Part shown: positions 26,264-34,450 of the stretch, piece by piece
Layout of the letters: each line of letters starts with the position of its first letter
Numbering within the stretch: position 1 is the stretch's first letter
Program-made: the position numbers and the translations under genes
Notes under the pieces: generated by a model
Database searches by the model: none
The model's input: only the letters and a program-made list of their open reading frames with translations
What the model was told of the DNA's origin: nothing
Source of the DNA: Marinobacter sp. 2_MG-2023
GTDB lineage: Bacteria; Pseudomonadota; Gammaproteobacteria; Pseudomonadales; Oleiphilaceae
Assembly (NCBI RefSeq): GCF_030546935.1
Contig: NZ_JAUOPH010000004.1
Span: 186,001 to 250,000 of the forward strand
DNA length: 64,000 bases
Direction of reading: 5' to 3'

Positions 26264-26608
26264 TCAGGCGCAGCACTTTTTGAATTTTTTTCCACTGCCG
26301 CAACTGCAGGGGTCGTTCCGGGAAGGTGTTTTGGCCTGCGTAATGGTGCCGCCCTTATTCAGAATAGCGGTAAGTTCCGCTATGGATTCAACGGCACCCT
26401 CCTGGGAATCGACAGTGATATCCGCGTGCAGCTGTGCATTTGCCAACAACGCCTCAACCTCTTGCTTGCGGGCCTCACTGGTCACTGTCAGTTTCAACGG
26501 GAACTTTTTGCTACCACTTTTCTGACTGGCGTTTGTCTTAAAGCCGCCATAAGCCGTGTGGTGCTGGCGCGCATCCTGCCGGCCTTTGAAGAAAAATTTA
26601 TCAGACAT
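26264..26608 (-). CDS. SWIM/SEC-C metal-binding motif protein (PBPRA1643 family)
   Basis: A 114-residue protein. The N-terminus MSDKFFFKGRQDARQHHTAYGGF is the hallmark of the PBPRA1643 group, and the C-terminus carries a SEC-C zinc-binding motif (PSRNDPCSCGSGKKFKKCCA), as in the tail of SecA. A short domain with alternating Glu/Leu (about 35-85) lies between. The SEC-C motif usually binds zinc and mediates protein or ribosome contact; the role of this stand-alone form is unknown. It lies 36 bp before the DUF3010 gene on the same strand. Confidence 0.9.
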   Translation of the reverse strand: MSDKFFFKGRQDARQHHTAYGGFKTNASQKSGSKKFPLKLTVTSEARKQEVEALLANAQLHADITVDSQEGAVESIAELTAILNKGGTITQAKTPSRNDPCSCGSGKKFKKCCA

Positions 26609-26650
26609 GCTGAAATTCCGGATAAAAAAGGGCGATCACAATAACACCGC

Positions 26651-27256
26651 CTATGGCCGCGACGCGATCAGCAAAAATACCGGGTAATTACCGGATTCCC
26701 TCTCGATCGTACTGGCAGATACCACCTCCACGTTTTCAAAGCCCGCCTGGGCGGCGGCAGAGGCAATGTCATCCCGATCGAAACCGAAATGGAACACCCC
26801 GGTATCTTCGGTGTGAAAGGAGCCGTCCTCCTTATCCAGATCGGCTATGGCAATAAAGCCACCCGGCTTCACCATCTCATGAAAACGGCGGAACATGGCG
26901 CCAACGTCTCGAACATGGTGCATCGTCATAGAGGAAATAATGCCATCGAACTGCCCCTCTATGGATTGGCTTTCCAGGTCCAGTTGAAGAATCTCCAGCT
27001 CACAGCCCAGGCTGCCCTGCTTCTCCGCCAACTGCTTGTTCATGGAGGGCGAGATATCAACTGCCGTGATCTTTTTCACGTGAGGCGCAATGCGTTCCAA
27101 CAGCAACCCGGTTCCGGAACCAAAATCCAGCAGGTGCATAGTCGACCCAAGCTTCGCCTTTTCAAGGATGGTGTTGGCAATGTTGCTTACATTATCGACG
27201 CGATCGGGGCTCTGTTCGTAGGTGTGTGCCTTGTGGGCGAAAAAGTCTTTGTTCAT
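26651..27256 (-). CDS. Class I SAM-dependent methyltransferase
   Basis: A 201-residue Rossmann-fold methyltransferase with motif I LLDFGSGTGLLLERI (about 42-56), motif II acidic end AVDISPSMN, and a later DGIISSMTMHHVRDV and VKPGGFIAIADLDKEDGS, typical of small-molecule methyltransferases of the UbiE/methyltransf_11-25 type. The N-terminus (FFAHKAHTYEQSPDRVDNV) resembles arsenite or generic methyltransferases, but no arsenic cysteines are present. Substrate unknown. GAGG with 5-6 nt spacing precedes the ATG. Upstream on the same strand lies the terminator of the large secreted protein, so it should have its own promoter. Confidence 0.88.
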   Translation of the reverse strand: MNKDFFAHKAHTYEQSPDRVDNVSNIANTILEKAKLGSTMHLLDFGSGTGLLLERIAPHVKKITAVDISPSMNKQLAEKQGSLGCELEILQLDLESQSIEGQFDGIISSMTMHHVRDVGAMFRRFHEMVKPGGFIAIADLDKEDGSFHTEDTGVFHFGFDRDDIASAAAQAGFENVEVVSASTIERESGNYPVFLLIASRP

Positions 27257-27317
27257 GAGTACCTCGGAACATTAATCGTGGTTTGAGTGATTCTGCATGC
27301 CTGTTTTGGAAGCTTCA

Positions 27318-27347
27318 ATAAAAAAGCCCCGGCAAATGCCGGGGCTT
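27318..27347 (-). terminator. Strong terminator of the choice-of-anchor F gene
   Basis: On the minus strand AAGCCCCGGC, loop ATTT, GCCGGGGCTT (27347-27324), followed by TTTTATT. A 10-bp perfect stem and T tract directly downstream of the stop codon at 27368. Confidence 0.85.
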
Positions 27348-27367
27348 CAGTCCAGACACTAAAGTGC

Positions 27368-29800
27368 TTAGTGCAGAGTTTGCTTACGACGGTTGCGGAT
27401 AACCAGTCCACCGAGTGCCGCCAGTGCCACAAGTGGCAATGTCGGATCGAACGGAGCACCCGGGTTGTAGCTACAACCGAAGAGTGTGCCGCCACCTTCT
27501 TTCTCATCAGTGCTAGTGCCAGGATCCGTTGGCTCGTCAACCCTCACGGTGATTACAGCAGAGTTGGACTCTTTACCGTTCACGGTGACCGTATAGGAGA
27601 AACGATCCAGCCCGGTAAAGCCTGACGCAGGCGTATACAACACTTTGCCGTCCGCAATAACTGCGTTGCCGTTCAACGGATCATTATCCAGAATCAATGT
27701 TCCTCCAACCGCACGCGAATCATTGTCCAGCACGTCAATCGTTACCGGAGTGTTGATGAAGGTCACAGCCGAATCGTTTTGGGCGATTGGCGCATCATCT
27801 TCCGGATAGGAGACGACTTGGATAGTGACCGTCGCGGTGTTCGAAACAGAATCCGTGTCGTAATCATCGGAATCGCCAGGGTTGGTATCAGTCACTTCCA
27901 CCTGATAGGTGAACGTATCCTGACCTGCGAAGCCATAACTCGCTGTGTAGGTTGCTTGCCCATCAGCAGCGTTGACGCTGACCGTACCATTTGCCGGATT
28001 TCCAACAACGGTATAGTCCGCAGTGACATCACCATCTGCAATACGCTGGCTCAGAAGAGCTCCGTTTAGAACATCGTTCTCCATCAGATCGATCTCAACC
28101 GGGAAAACCCCGACAGCCTGCGCTGAATCGTTCAGAGCTTCCGGAGCTGGCCTTGGAGCCCGGTATGTCGCAAGATCCGGAGCCGTATTTTCACCAGTGA
28201 CCGGATCAACCCAAGCCGGAGTAGCGTTGCCAAGGCTGGTAGCTGTAAGCCCTTGACTAGCAGTAGAAACAGCCGTTACCCGCATAGTGATATTGTCGTA
28301 CTTGGGGTTGCCGTCTCCGTCCAGTATGCCGTCACTGATGTAGATATAGACGTCCATATTCTGGACAGCCAGATCGTCGGCCAGGATAGAGGCGTAGCGC
28401 ACTTTATCGGTGTCAGTTGTAGGAGTGCCCAGAAGGTCTTCAGCCCATGCAGCTAGCTGGCTGGGATCCACCTCACCGAACGAATTCAAACCGGCAGCGT
28501 CTCCGGCCTGCCCATAGCGCCAGATGCTTCCATCCCACCAGGCTTCGAGTGCATCCGACTCGCCATCGGGGATGCCTTCGTCATAGCGTGCGATGGTGAA
28601 TGGCGCCAATGAATCGGACAGCCAATATCCGAAGATACCCTCAGCGCTACCGTCATCAAAACTGGTTCCTGCTGCCTGCAAGTCAGCCATGCTGAAAAAG
28701 TTCTGGGTAACTGCCCCGAGTGCACCTGTCTCTGCGTTGAAGTCAACACCACTGGCTATCCGTGTCGTTTTGTCCGAGCTATCACCCGCTGCATTGCCAA
28801 CATCCTGTGGCGGGAAAAGACCGGCAGCCTGATCGGAGAAGAAGCCGGGATCAAAGCGCGCACGTTCACCGGTATCAAAAGCCTTCGGCGAGAAGGTAGA
28901 GAAGCGCTCTGTATCCCATACTTCGATATCCGGCGCGCCGGTCTCTCCTTCAAAGAACTCGCGGGGCACAAGTGGACGGAGTTCAAACGCAACACCGTCT
29001 TGGGCGAAATTGAATGGCGTGAAATCGTCTCCGACACCGTGACCCAGTTCTACTTCAACACCCATCCAACGCTCGTCAGAGTTGTTGATCACCTTTTGAA
29101 TCACACGATAAATACGGCCGATGCCGTATTCCTCACGGAAAGCGGCTAATTCTTCGCCTCCGTCATCGCTTTTCACACCCTTATAGCGAATGTCCTTCAG
29201 ACCGACATCGAATACCATATCGACTGGCTGATCAGCTGTCCGGATTTCCAGGAAGTAGCGCTTGGAGCTGCTCTCCGAATCACTGCAGGTTTTAGGAACA
29301 GCCACACCCAGCTCGTCGTCAACTATCTCACCTGAAGCCATGATGCAGTTGTTGGTAGGGAAGTCCAAATCGTCCGTTACAGCCTGAATCCCAGGTGCGC
29401 GGCCGCTGCCGTTATCAAGTTCCCAATATACTGCAGCAGGGCTTTCTCTCCATAATTCGTCTTCAGTAACCATCAGGTCAGGATTACTCACAAATGTCTT
29501 AGCAGCATCACGTGCAGCCTCGCTCGGGTAGAACTGAGTCCGCGCAGATGCCCCCGAGTAGCCGTCAACACCTGGCTGAACCGTCAAGGTGTTGGCCTCG
29601 GTGTTCCAGCGGGTTAGCTGGGGCACAGAAACATCTATGTATGTATTAGGCTCTGGATTGGGTTCCTGAGCGACAGCAACGCCAGAAAGCGCGCCCGCAA
29701 CCAGAAAACCGGTAAAAAAGGCCTGCGGCTTTCTGCGAGCCAAACTCTTTGGCGCCCCGGCGGGGCCCGATACTCTGTGATAACAAGACTTCAAAATCAT
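27368..29800 (-). CDS. Choice-of-anchor F family secreted protein with C-terminal sorting signal
   Basis: An 810-residue exported protein. An extended signal peptide (hydrophobic AFFTGFLVAGALSGVAVA near 28-45) precedes a large choice-of-anchor F-type domain (about 50-530) that opens with PNTYIDVSVPQLTRWNTEANTL. Two cadherin/Big-like repeats of about 100 residues follow (each with ND, ENDVL/DNDS and an FTY/FSYT strand), at about 560-680 and 685-775. The C-terminus is a sorting signal: a Gly-rich stretch, an invariant-type Cys, DPTLPLVALAALGGL and a closing RNRRK. This resembles JDVT-CTERM-type anchors that are processed by a dedicated membrane protease. GGAG precedes the ATG at 29800; the longer frame (to 29884) has no SD. 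Role at the surface is unknown. Confidence 0.8.
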   Translation of the reverse strand: MILKSCYHRVSGPAGAPKSLARRKPQAFFTGFLVAGALSGVAVAQEPNPEPNTYIDVSVPQLTRWNTEANTLTVQPGVDGYSGASARTQFYPSEAARDAAKTFVSNPDLMVTEDELWRESPAAVYWELDNGSGRAPGIQAVTDDLDFPTNNCIMASGEIVDDELGVAVPKTCSDSESSSKRYFLEIRTADQPVDMVFDVGLKDIRYKGVKSDDGGEELAAFREEYGIGRIYRVIQKVINNSDERWMGVEVELGHGVGDDFTPFNFAQDGVAFELRPLVPREFFEGETGAPDIEVWDTERFSTFSPKAFDTGERARFDPGFFSDQAAGLFPPQDVGNAAGDSSDKTTRIASGVDFNAETGALGAVTQNFFSMADLQAAGTSFDDGSAEGIFGYWLSDSLAPFTIARYDEGIPDGESDALEAWWDGSIWRYGQAGDAAGLNSFGEVDPSQLAAWAEDLLGTPTTDTDKVRYASILADDLAVQNMDVYIYISDGILDGDGNPKYDNITMRVTAVSTASQGLTATSLGNATPAWVDPVTGENTAPDLATYRAPRPAPEALNDSAQAVGVFPVEIDLMENDVLNGALLSQRIADGDVTADYTVVGNPANGTVSVNAADGQATYTASYGFAGQDTFTYQVEVTDTNPGDSDDYDTDSVSNTATVTIQVVSYPEDDAPIAQNDSAVTFINTPVTIDVLDNDSRAVGGTLILDNDPLNGNAVIADGKVLYTPASGFTGLDRFSYTVTVNGKESNSAVITVRVDEPTDPGTSTDEKEGGGTLFGCSYNPGAPFDPTLPLVALAALGGLVIRNRRKQTLH

Positions 29801-30167
29801 ATTAAAGCTCCGATTACTTCTTATTCGTAGACGGAAAAACCAACACAGACGGCCTATCACAACATAACATGAACGTTTGTTCATAATTAATGCTACACGA
29901 AGAGCCCCCAGTATCCAAAAGGTTATTTCGTTATATCCAATACAAACCTTAGCCGAGCACTACCCTCTGTCAAAATGATTCGTTACTAGCTTGTAACGAT
30001 TAGGAATAGAGCGTTTTAATACATGGCACTTGGGGGTGCGGCTAATTGACGCACACTGATATGAAGGCGCAGGTTTGGGGAAATAGAGTACTTCTGATGG
30101 CAGTGAAACCACCGAATACATCGTTGTCTGGCGACAAGCAAACTCGGATTGTGAATCAGCTGACGTG
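29801..30167. other. 367-bp intergenic region with two dyads, no gene seen
   Basis: Upstream of the choice-of-anchor F gene. Contains ATGAAC-GTTT-GTTCAT (29869-29884), about 70 bp before that gene, and TCGTTAC-TAGCTT-GTAACGA (29980-29999). Both are candidate operators. A 36-codon frame at 30061-30171 has no ribosome-binding site and looks non-coding. Confidence 0.35.
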
Positions 30168-30536
30168 TTAACCTAGCGCATCCGGCACCAGGCAATTTAT
30201 CAAGGTTATCGACAGGTCCCGAAAAACAGCCTCTGAGGCCACAATGCTCGGAAACTGGTCGTACATCGCACGCCGGCAGGTCGACGTGCGGGTTTCCGCT
30301 TGCGCTACACAGCGGGTATAAGCCCCGGTGCCTGGTGGCTGCCCGGTAGCATCCTCACAGAGGGAAGGTACCTGAGTCACAATCCAGCCCACCGCCGTAC
30401 TGAGTTGAACGGGATTTTCCGCCAGACTGGTAAACCTTTTTGCATCGACAACTTCCGGCTGCTCCCGAGCTTGGTCCCAGAGAACAAACATTAACGCGGC
30501 TGAAACCAGAGAAACAGTAACAATCGGGAATTTCAT
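30168..30536 (-). CDS. Small exported protein of unknown function
   Basis: A 122-residue protein with an N-terminal hydrophobic segment (KFPIVTVSLVSAALMFVLW, residues 2-20) that acts as a signal anchor or signal peptide. Four cysteines follow in the mature part (LCED, RCVA, TCRR, NCLV), enough for two disulfides in the periplasm. I recognise no family. AAAGG lies 5 bases before the ATG at 30536. The start codon shares two bases with the start codon of the divergent GIDE-LemA gene (CATG), so each promoter must lie inside the other gene. It is followed by a 367-bp gap before the next gene on the strand. Confidence 0.6.
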   Translation of the reverse strand: MKFPIVTVSLVSAALMFVLWDQAREQPEVVDAKRFTSLAENPVQLSTAVGWIVTQVPSLCEDATGQPPGTGAYTRCVAQAETRTSTCRRAMYDQFPSIVASEAVFRDLSITLINCLVPDALG

Positions 30537-32718
30537 GAAAGCCTTTATGGGTCGAAGTGTTAAACGAATTATTATAGCCCTGCTCGCACTGGGCTGTCTG
30601 GTCGCCTCCTGGCACCTCATGCAAACCGGGCTCGGGCAACTCGCTCAGGCGCGCCAAATGGAGCGCATGCCACAGACACCCATCGGAGCCCTGGCAAAAG
30701 GGCCGTATATCCTTGCCGGACAAGTCCATATCGAACGGGATGCACTCACAGCTCCCTACTCCAACTCGGAGGCCGTTTATTACCGCTACAAACTTGAGGA
30801 AGAGTATCGGGATTCCGACGGCGATTTGCGCACCCGTACACTCGACTCCGGCCAGCGCGGCACAAACTTCCAGCTTCGGGATTCCAGTGGCACCGTTACC
30901 ATTGCCCCCGGAAAGGACCTGTCCGCCATCGAATGGAGCCTTGAGCGAACCTACAGGTCAAGAGCCGGGGATAAAATCTATTCGGAATGGGCTCTGAAGC
31001 CCGGTGAGACTGTGCGAATAATCGGGCACTACAACAACGAGACCCGCAAACTAACATTCTCCGGTCTGGAAGACTTTAGTCTGCCAGCGCTGGTTTCAGG
31101 CTTCACCCTCGATATCGATGGCGGGGATCGAATGTTCAGCGCGGCCATCCGGATTTCAATTGCCACCGGTTTGCTGGCGCTGGGCGTGGCTTTGCTGCTG
31201 ACGGCCGCCAAAATACACCGTTTTTGGGTTTATGTGTGGGTGATGAGCATCGCTGTTTCGGGAACGCTTGCGGCCCTGGGCGTGACCAAGCTGAACCAGG
31301 AATGGCAGGGAATTGCCACACTTTACGAATCCCGCTATCAACAAATTAGCACTGAAGCCAGCAACCCACTGGTACTCGCAGATCTCGCCGCTTTGCGACA
31401 GCTCATTCACCAGAGCACAAGCGGGTGGCTCGACCGATGGAAATTCCGGAGCCTAGTAGAAAAACGCTTGCCGATACCTGAACTGGATGCCAGTACCGCT
31501 GCGAGGGCGGCACAAATTATCGAAAGTCAGCCAAACGGCAAATTCCAGCATACCTGGACGAGCTGGGGGCTTTCCGCCGCAAGCTCGGTACTCGCTGTTG
31601 TTCTGATTCTGTTCGCCATACGTGCGGTTAAACTGAAGCGTTTGATTGAGGCCGTGCCTACAACCAGCACCAAGGGCTTGAGCTTCGGGCTTTCCGAGCT
31701 GAAGGCTATGGTCGATGTAGATGATGCATACCCACCGGTTCGCGACCCACTTCGGAACGAAAAATGCGTTGCCTACGATTATAAAGTTGAAGAACGTAGG
31801 GGGTCCGGTAAGGATAAAAAATGGCGCACCTTAGAACATAAGAAAGAGCGCGTGCCCTTCTGGCTGGAAGACAACGAAGGCCGGGCACTGGTCTATCCCG
31901 AGGGCGCCAACATCATCTACCCGAAACGCCACTCGGAAATCCGTGGCAATAAACGCTACACCGTCAGGTTACTGGACACACTGGTCAATGTTTATTGCCT
32001 TGGGTTTGCGGGACTCGACCGTGAGCAGCCAGACCGCCTGGCCCTGCAAAAAGATAGTGACTCGCCATTTCTGATCACCACTCAGGAAGAAGACGACATA
32101 GTCCTTTCTCGGGGTGCGGGAGGATTTGCCGGCACGGCTGTGAGCCTCGGACTGTTTCTATTTGCGGCCACTGCCTTGTTGGCTGCAGACGGCAGCTTTA
32201 GCCCGGATAATCTGTTGCTGTCTGCACTCACCGTTCCATTAGTGCTCTGCGCCTACCTTGGCGTTTTGCACTACAACGACATAGTGTTCCTTAAAAACCG
32301 CGTCGACAGGGCCAGAGCCAATATCGACACAATCTTACAACAGCGCCATGACCTGTGGCCCAACCTCGAGAAAGCGGTAAAAGCGTCGCTGGCCCATGAG
32401 AAAGAGCTGCTGAGAACCATCGCCCAACTACGAACGGCTAACCCTGCGAAGACCAATACCCCGGACCGTATGGATCAGTTAATGGAAACTGAACAGCAGG
32501 TGGTCACAACTCTGCTGGCCCGGATAGAGAACTACCCGGACCTTAAAAACAATACCGTGATCATGAAGTTTATGAGCATTATGAGCGAGACCGAAAACTA
32601 CCTTGCGCTTCTACGGAACAGCCATACGGAAAGCGTGATGATCTACAACACCCGCATACAGTCCTTCCCGGATCTGATTCTGGCCAAGCTGTTCCGGTTT
32701 CGGCCAACTCACCAGTAG
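30535..32718 (+). CDS. Multipass membrane protein with two GIDE-like domains and a LemA domain
   Basis: A 727-residue protein. A transmembrane helix lies near 10-30, then a GIDE-like extracytoplasmic-type beta-domain (about 50-190; YYRYKLEEEYRDSDGDLRTRT). Two helices follow near 205-260, a helical domain 265-350, a helix near 355-375, and a second GIDE-like domain (about 390-510; CVAYDYKVEERRGSGKDKKWR). Two more helices lie near 535-580, and a LemA domain ends the protein (about 580-720; NDIVFLKNRVDRARANIDTILQQRHDLWPNL and TENYLALLRNSH). LemA and GIDE genes are often neighbours; here they are one chain. Function in envelope homeostasis is inferred. GGGAA precedes the ATG at 30535; an alternative ATG at 30547 exists. 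The 3' end overlaps the convergent DASS gene by 10 bp. Confidence 0.78.
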   Translation: MKAFMGRSVKRIIIALLALGCLVASWHLMQTGLGQLAQARQMERMPQTPIGALAKGPYILAGQVHIERDALTAPYSNSEAVYYRYKLEEEYRDSDGDLRTRTLDSGQRGTNFQLRDSSGTVTIAPGKDLSAIEWSLERTYRSRAGDKIYSEWALKPGETVRIIGHYNNETRKLTFSGLEDFSLPALVSGFTLDIDGGDRMFSAAIRISIATGLLALGVALLLTAAKIHRFWVYVWVMSIAVSGTLAALGVTKLNQEWQGIATLYESRYQQISTEASNPLVLADLAALRQLIHQSTSGWLDRWKFRSLVEKRLPIPELDASTAARAAQIIESQPNGKFQHTWTSWGLSAASSVLAVVLILFAIRAVKLKRLIEAVPTTSTKGLSFGLSELKAMVDVDDAYPPVRDPLRNEKCVAYDYKVEERRGSGKDKKWRTLEHKKERVPFWLEDNEGRALVYPEGANIIYPKRHSEIRGNKRYTVRLLDTLVNVYCLGFAGLDREQPDRLALQKDSDSPFLITTQEEDDIVLSRGAGGFAGTAVSLGLFLFAATALLAADGSFSPDNLLLSALTVPLVLCAYLGVLHYNDIVFLKNRVDRARANIDTILQQRHDLWPNLEKAVKASLAHEKELLRTIAQLRTANPAKTNTPDRMDQLMETEQQVVTTLLARIENYPDLKNNTVIMKFMSIMSETENYLALLRNSHTESVMIYNTRIQSFPDLILAKLFRFRPTHQ

Positions 32719-34178
32719 CCCAACAGCTTCCACCAGAGACCACCAACCACTACCCATATGGCCAGATTTACCAGGCTCATCACGAAACCGGCCTTCCACC
32801 ATTCACCCAGGGCTACATAGCCCGAGCCAAATATGACCGGCGATGTGCCGGTGGCATAGTGAGTTAACGTCATCATGATGGAGGAGGTGGCCGCCATCAT
32901 CAGCACAAAAGCCATAGGTGGAGCGCCCAGGCCAAGACCAACGACCAGAAAAGCTCCCATCATCGCAGTGATGTGGGCAGTGGTACTGGCAAAGAAATAG
33001 TGGGAATACAGAAACACCAAAACCAGAATCGCCGTTGAAGCTGGCCACGCCAACCCTGTGCTGACAATGCCATCCTGGATAGCCCCGGAGAACCATGTAA
33101 TAACGCCCAGCTCGTTAAGCTGAGTGGCCATCATCACCAGTGCCCCGAACCAGACCAGCGTATCCCAGGCGCTCTTCTCACCCAGCACGTCCTTCCAGTT
33201 CAATACGCCGGTGACCAGCAGAATCGACAAACCTACAAAGGCCGTGGTGGTTGCGTTCAGTTTGAATGAGGCCCCAAAAATCCAGGCAGGTATATCCGCC
33301 CAAAGCAACAACAGAACCAGGAACACACCCAGCATGATGCCTTCATCACGGGTCAGCTTTCCCAGCTTTTCGAGGCGTTCACGGGCGAAATTGACCGCAT
33401 CCGGTGTGGCTTTTATTTCCGGGGGATACATCAAGTAGATCGCCAGAGGCATCAGCGCAATGGCAACAAGGCCAGGCAACAACATGGCGAAAGCCCAGGT
33501 CATCCAGCTCAGGCTGATCGCGGCGCCCGTAGCATCGGCAATCAATTTGACGGTCAATGGATTGGGTGCGGTGGCGGTAATGAACATCGCCGAGGTAATA
33601 GGATTGGCATGGTAGTTTACCAACGCCAGATACTTGCCGATTTTATTGGTATTGCCTTCGTCTGGCGTGCACCCATAGCTCTTGGCGATAGACAACATGA
33701 TTGGGTGAATAATAGCGCCGCCACGGGCAGTGTTGCTGGGCGTGACCGGTGCGATCACCAGTTCTGAAAGCGCCAGGCCGTAACCAATTCCAATGGTTTT
33801 TTTGCCAAAGATCGCAATAAAGTAGTAGCCAATACGCTCACCCAACCCGGTTTTTATGAGCCCCCGGGAGATCATGATCGCTATGGCTATCAGCCAGATC
33901 AGCGAATTACTAAAGCTCCCCAGCGCATTGCGAATCGACGTGCCCGGATTGTCGCTGGTAACGCCGCTAACCGCCACTACGGTAATCGCCACAATCGATA
34001 TAGCGCCAATCGGCATTGCCTTGCCGATGATGGCCGCAATGGTCGCCACGAAGATGGACAGCATCAGCCAGCCCTGAGCAGAAACACCTTCCGGTGTAGG
34101 TATGAACCAGATAGCAATCCCGATGGCGATTGCAACAAGGGCAGGCAGTAAACGAAAATCGGATGTAGAAGATGGCAT
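32709..34178 (-). CDS. DASS (SLC13) family anion symporter, dicarboxylate-translocator type
   Basis: A 489-residue membrane protein with about twelve helices and the DASS/CitMHS fold. The first Na+-binding motif is PSNTARGGAIIHP (about 155-167), and the second half has ITATAPNPLTVKL (about 207-219). Both are typical of the 2-oxoglutarate/malate translocator branch (SodiT1/DiT1) rather than the NaDC/INDY branch. It should carry di- or tricarboxylates with Na+ or by antiport. AAGGA lies 9 bases before the ATG at 34178; a TTG three codons upstream has no room for an SD. Its last 10 bp overlap the LemA gene. Confidence 0.87.
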   Translation of the reverse strand: MPSSTSDFRLLPALVAIAIGIAIWFIPTPEGVSAQGWLMLSIFVATIAAIIGKAMPIGAISIVAITVVAVSGVTSDNPGTSIRNALGSFSNSLIWLIAIAIMISRGLIKTGLGERIGYYFIAIFGKKTIGIGYGLALSELVIAPVTPSNTARGGAIIHPIMLSIAKSYGCTPDEGNTNKIGKYLALVNYHANPITSAMFITATAPNPLTVKLIADATGAAISLSWMTWAFAMLLPGLVAIALMPLAIYLMYPPEIKATPDAVNFARERLEKLGKLTRDEGIMLGVFLVLLLLWADIPAWIFGASFKLNATTTAFVGLSILLVTGVLNWKDVLGEKSAWDTLVWFGALVMMATQLNELGVITWFSGAIQDGIVSTGLAWPASTAILVLVFLYSHYFFASTTAHITAMMGAFLVVGLGLGAPPMAFVLMMAATSSIMMTLTHYATGTSPVIFGSGYVALGEWWKAGFVMSLVNLAIWVVVGGLWWKLLGYW

Positions 34179-34389
34179 TACAAACAATCCTTTAGTGTTT
34201 TTTGAAAAAGCTCCATTGAGATCAAACAGGCCAACTCTCTGAACAAGGGAACTCCACTAAGAGAAATCTGCTTACAGGCTAGTCGCTGACGGCTATGGCT
34301 GTAAACAATCTGCGAGAGACTTTCGGGCTCACTTGCCACATATCATCAATCCGGCTTAAAAGAAGGCAATTTGTGCCCTATCATGAACC

Positions 34390-34414
34390 GTTACACGGTA
34401 ACTAAACGTATAAA
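34390..34414 (+). promoter_or_regulatory. Candidate ovoA promoter with GTTAC/GTAAC dyad
   Basis: In the 272-bp gap between the DASS gene and ovoA. GTTAC-ACG-GTAAC (34390-34402) lies directly upstream of TATAAA (34409-34414), 36 bp before the ovoA ATG. No good -35 is seen, so an activator on the dyad is possible. Nothing else is evident in the gap. Confidence 0.35.
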
Positions 34415-34450
34415 TGCCTGATCCAACACCCCAAAGGAACGTGTTTGACC

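Noticed and set aside
30061..30171. 36-codon plus-strand frame in the 29.8-30.2 kb gap
   Set aside because: No SD, no recognisable motif, and it runs into the convergent gene's stop codon.
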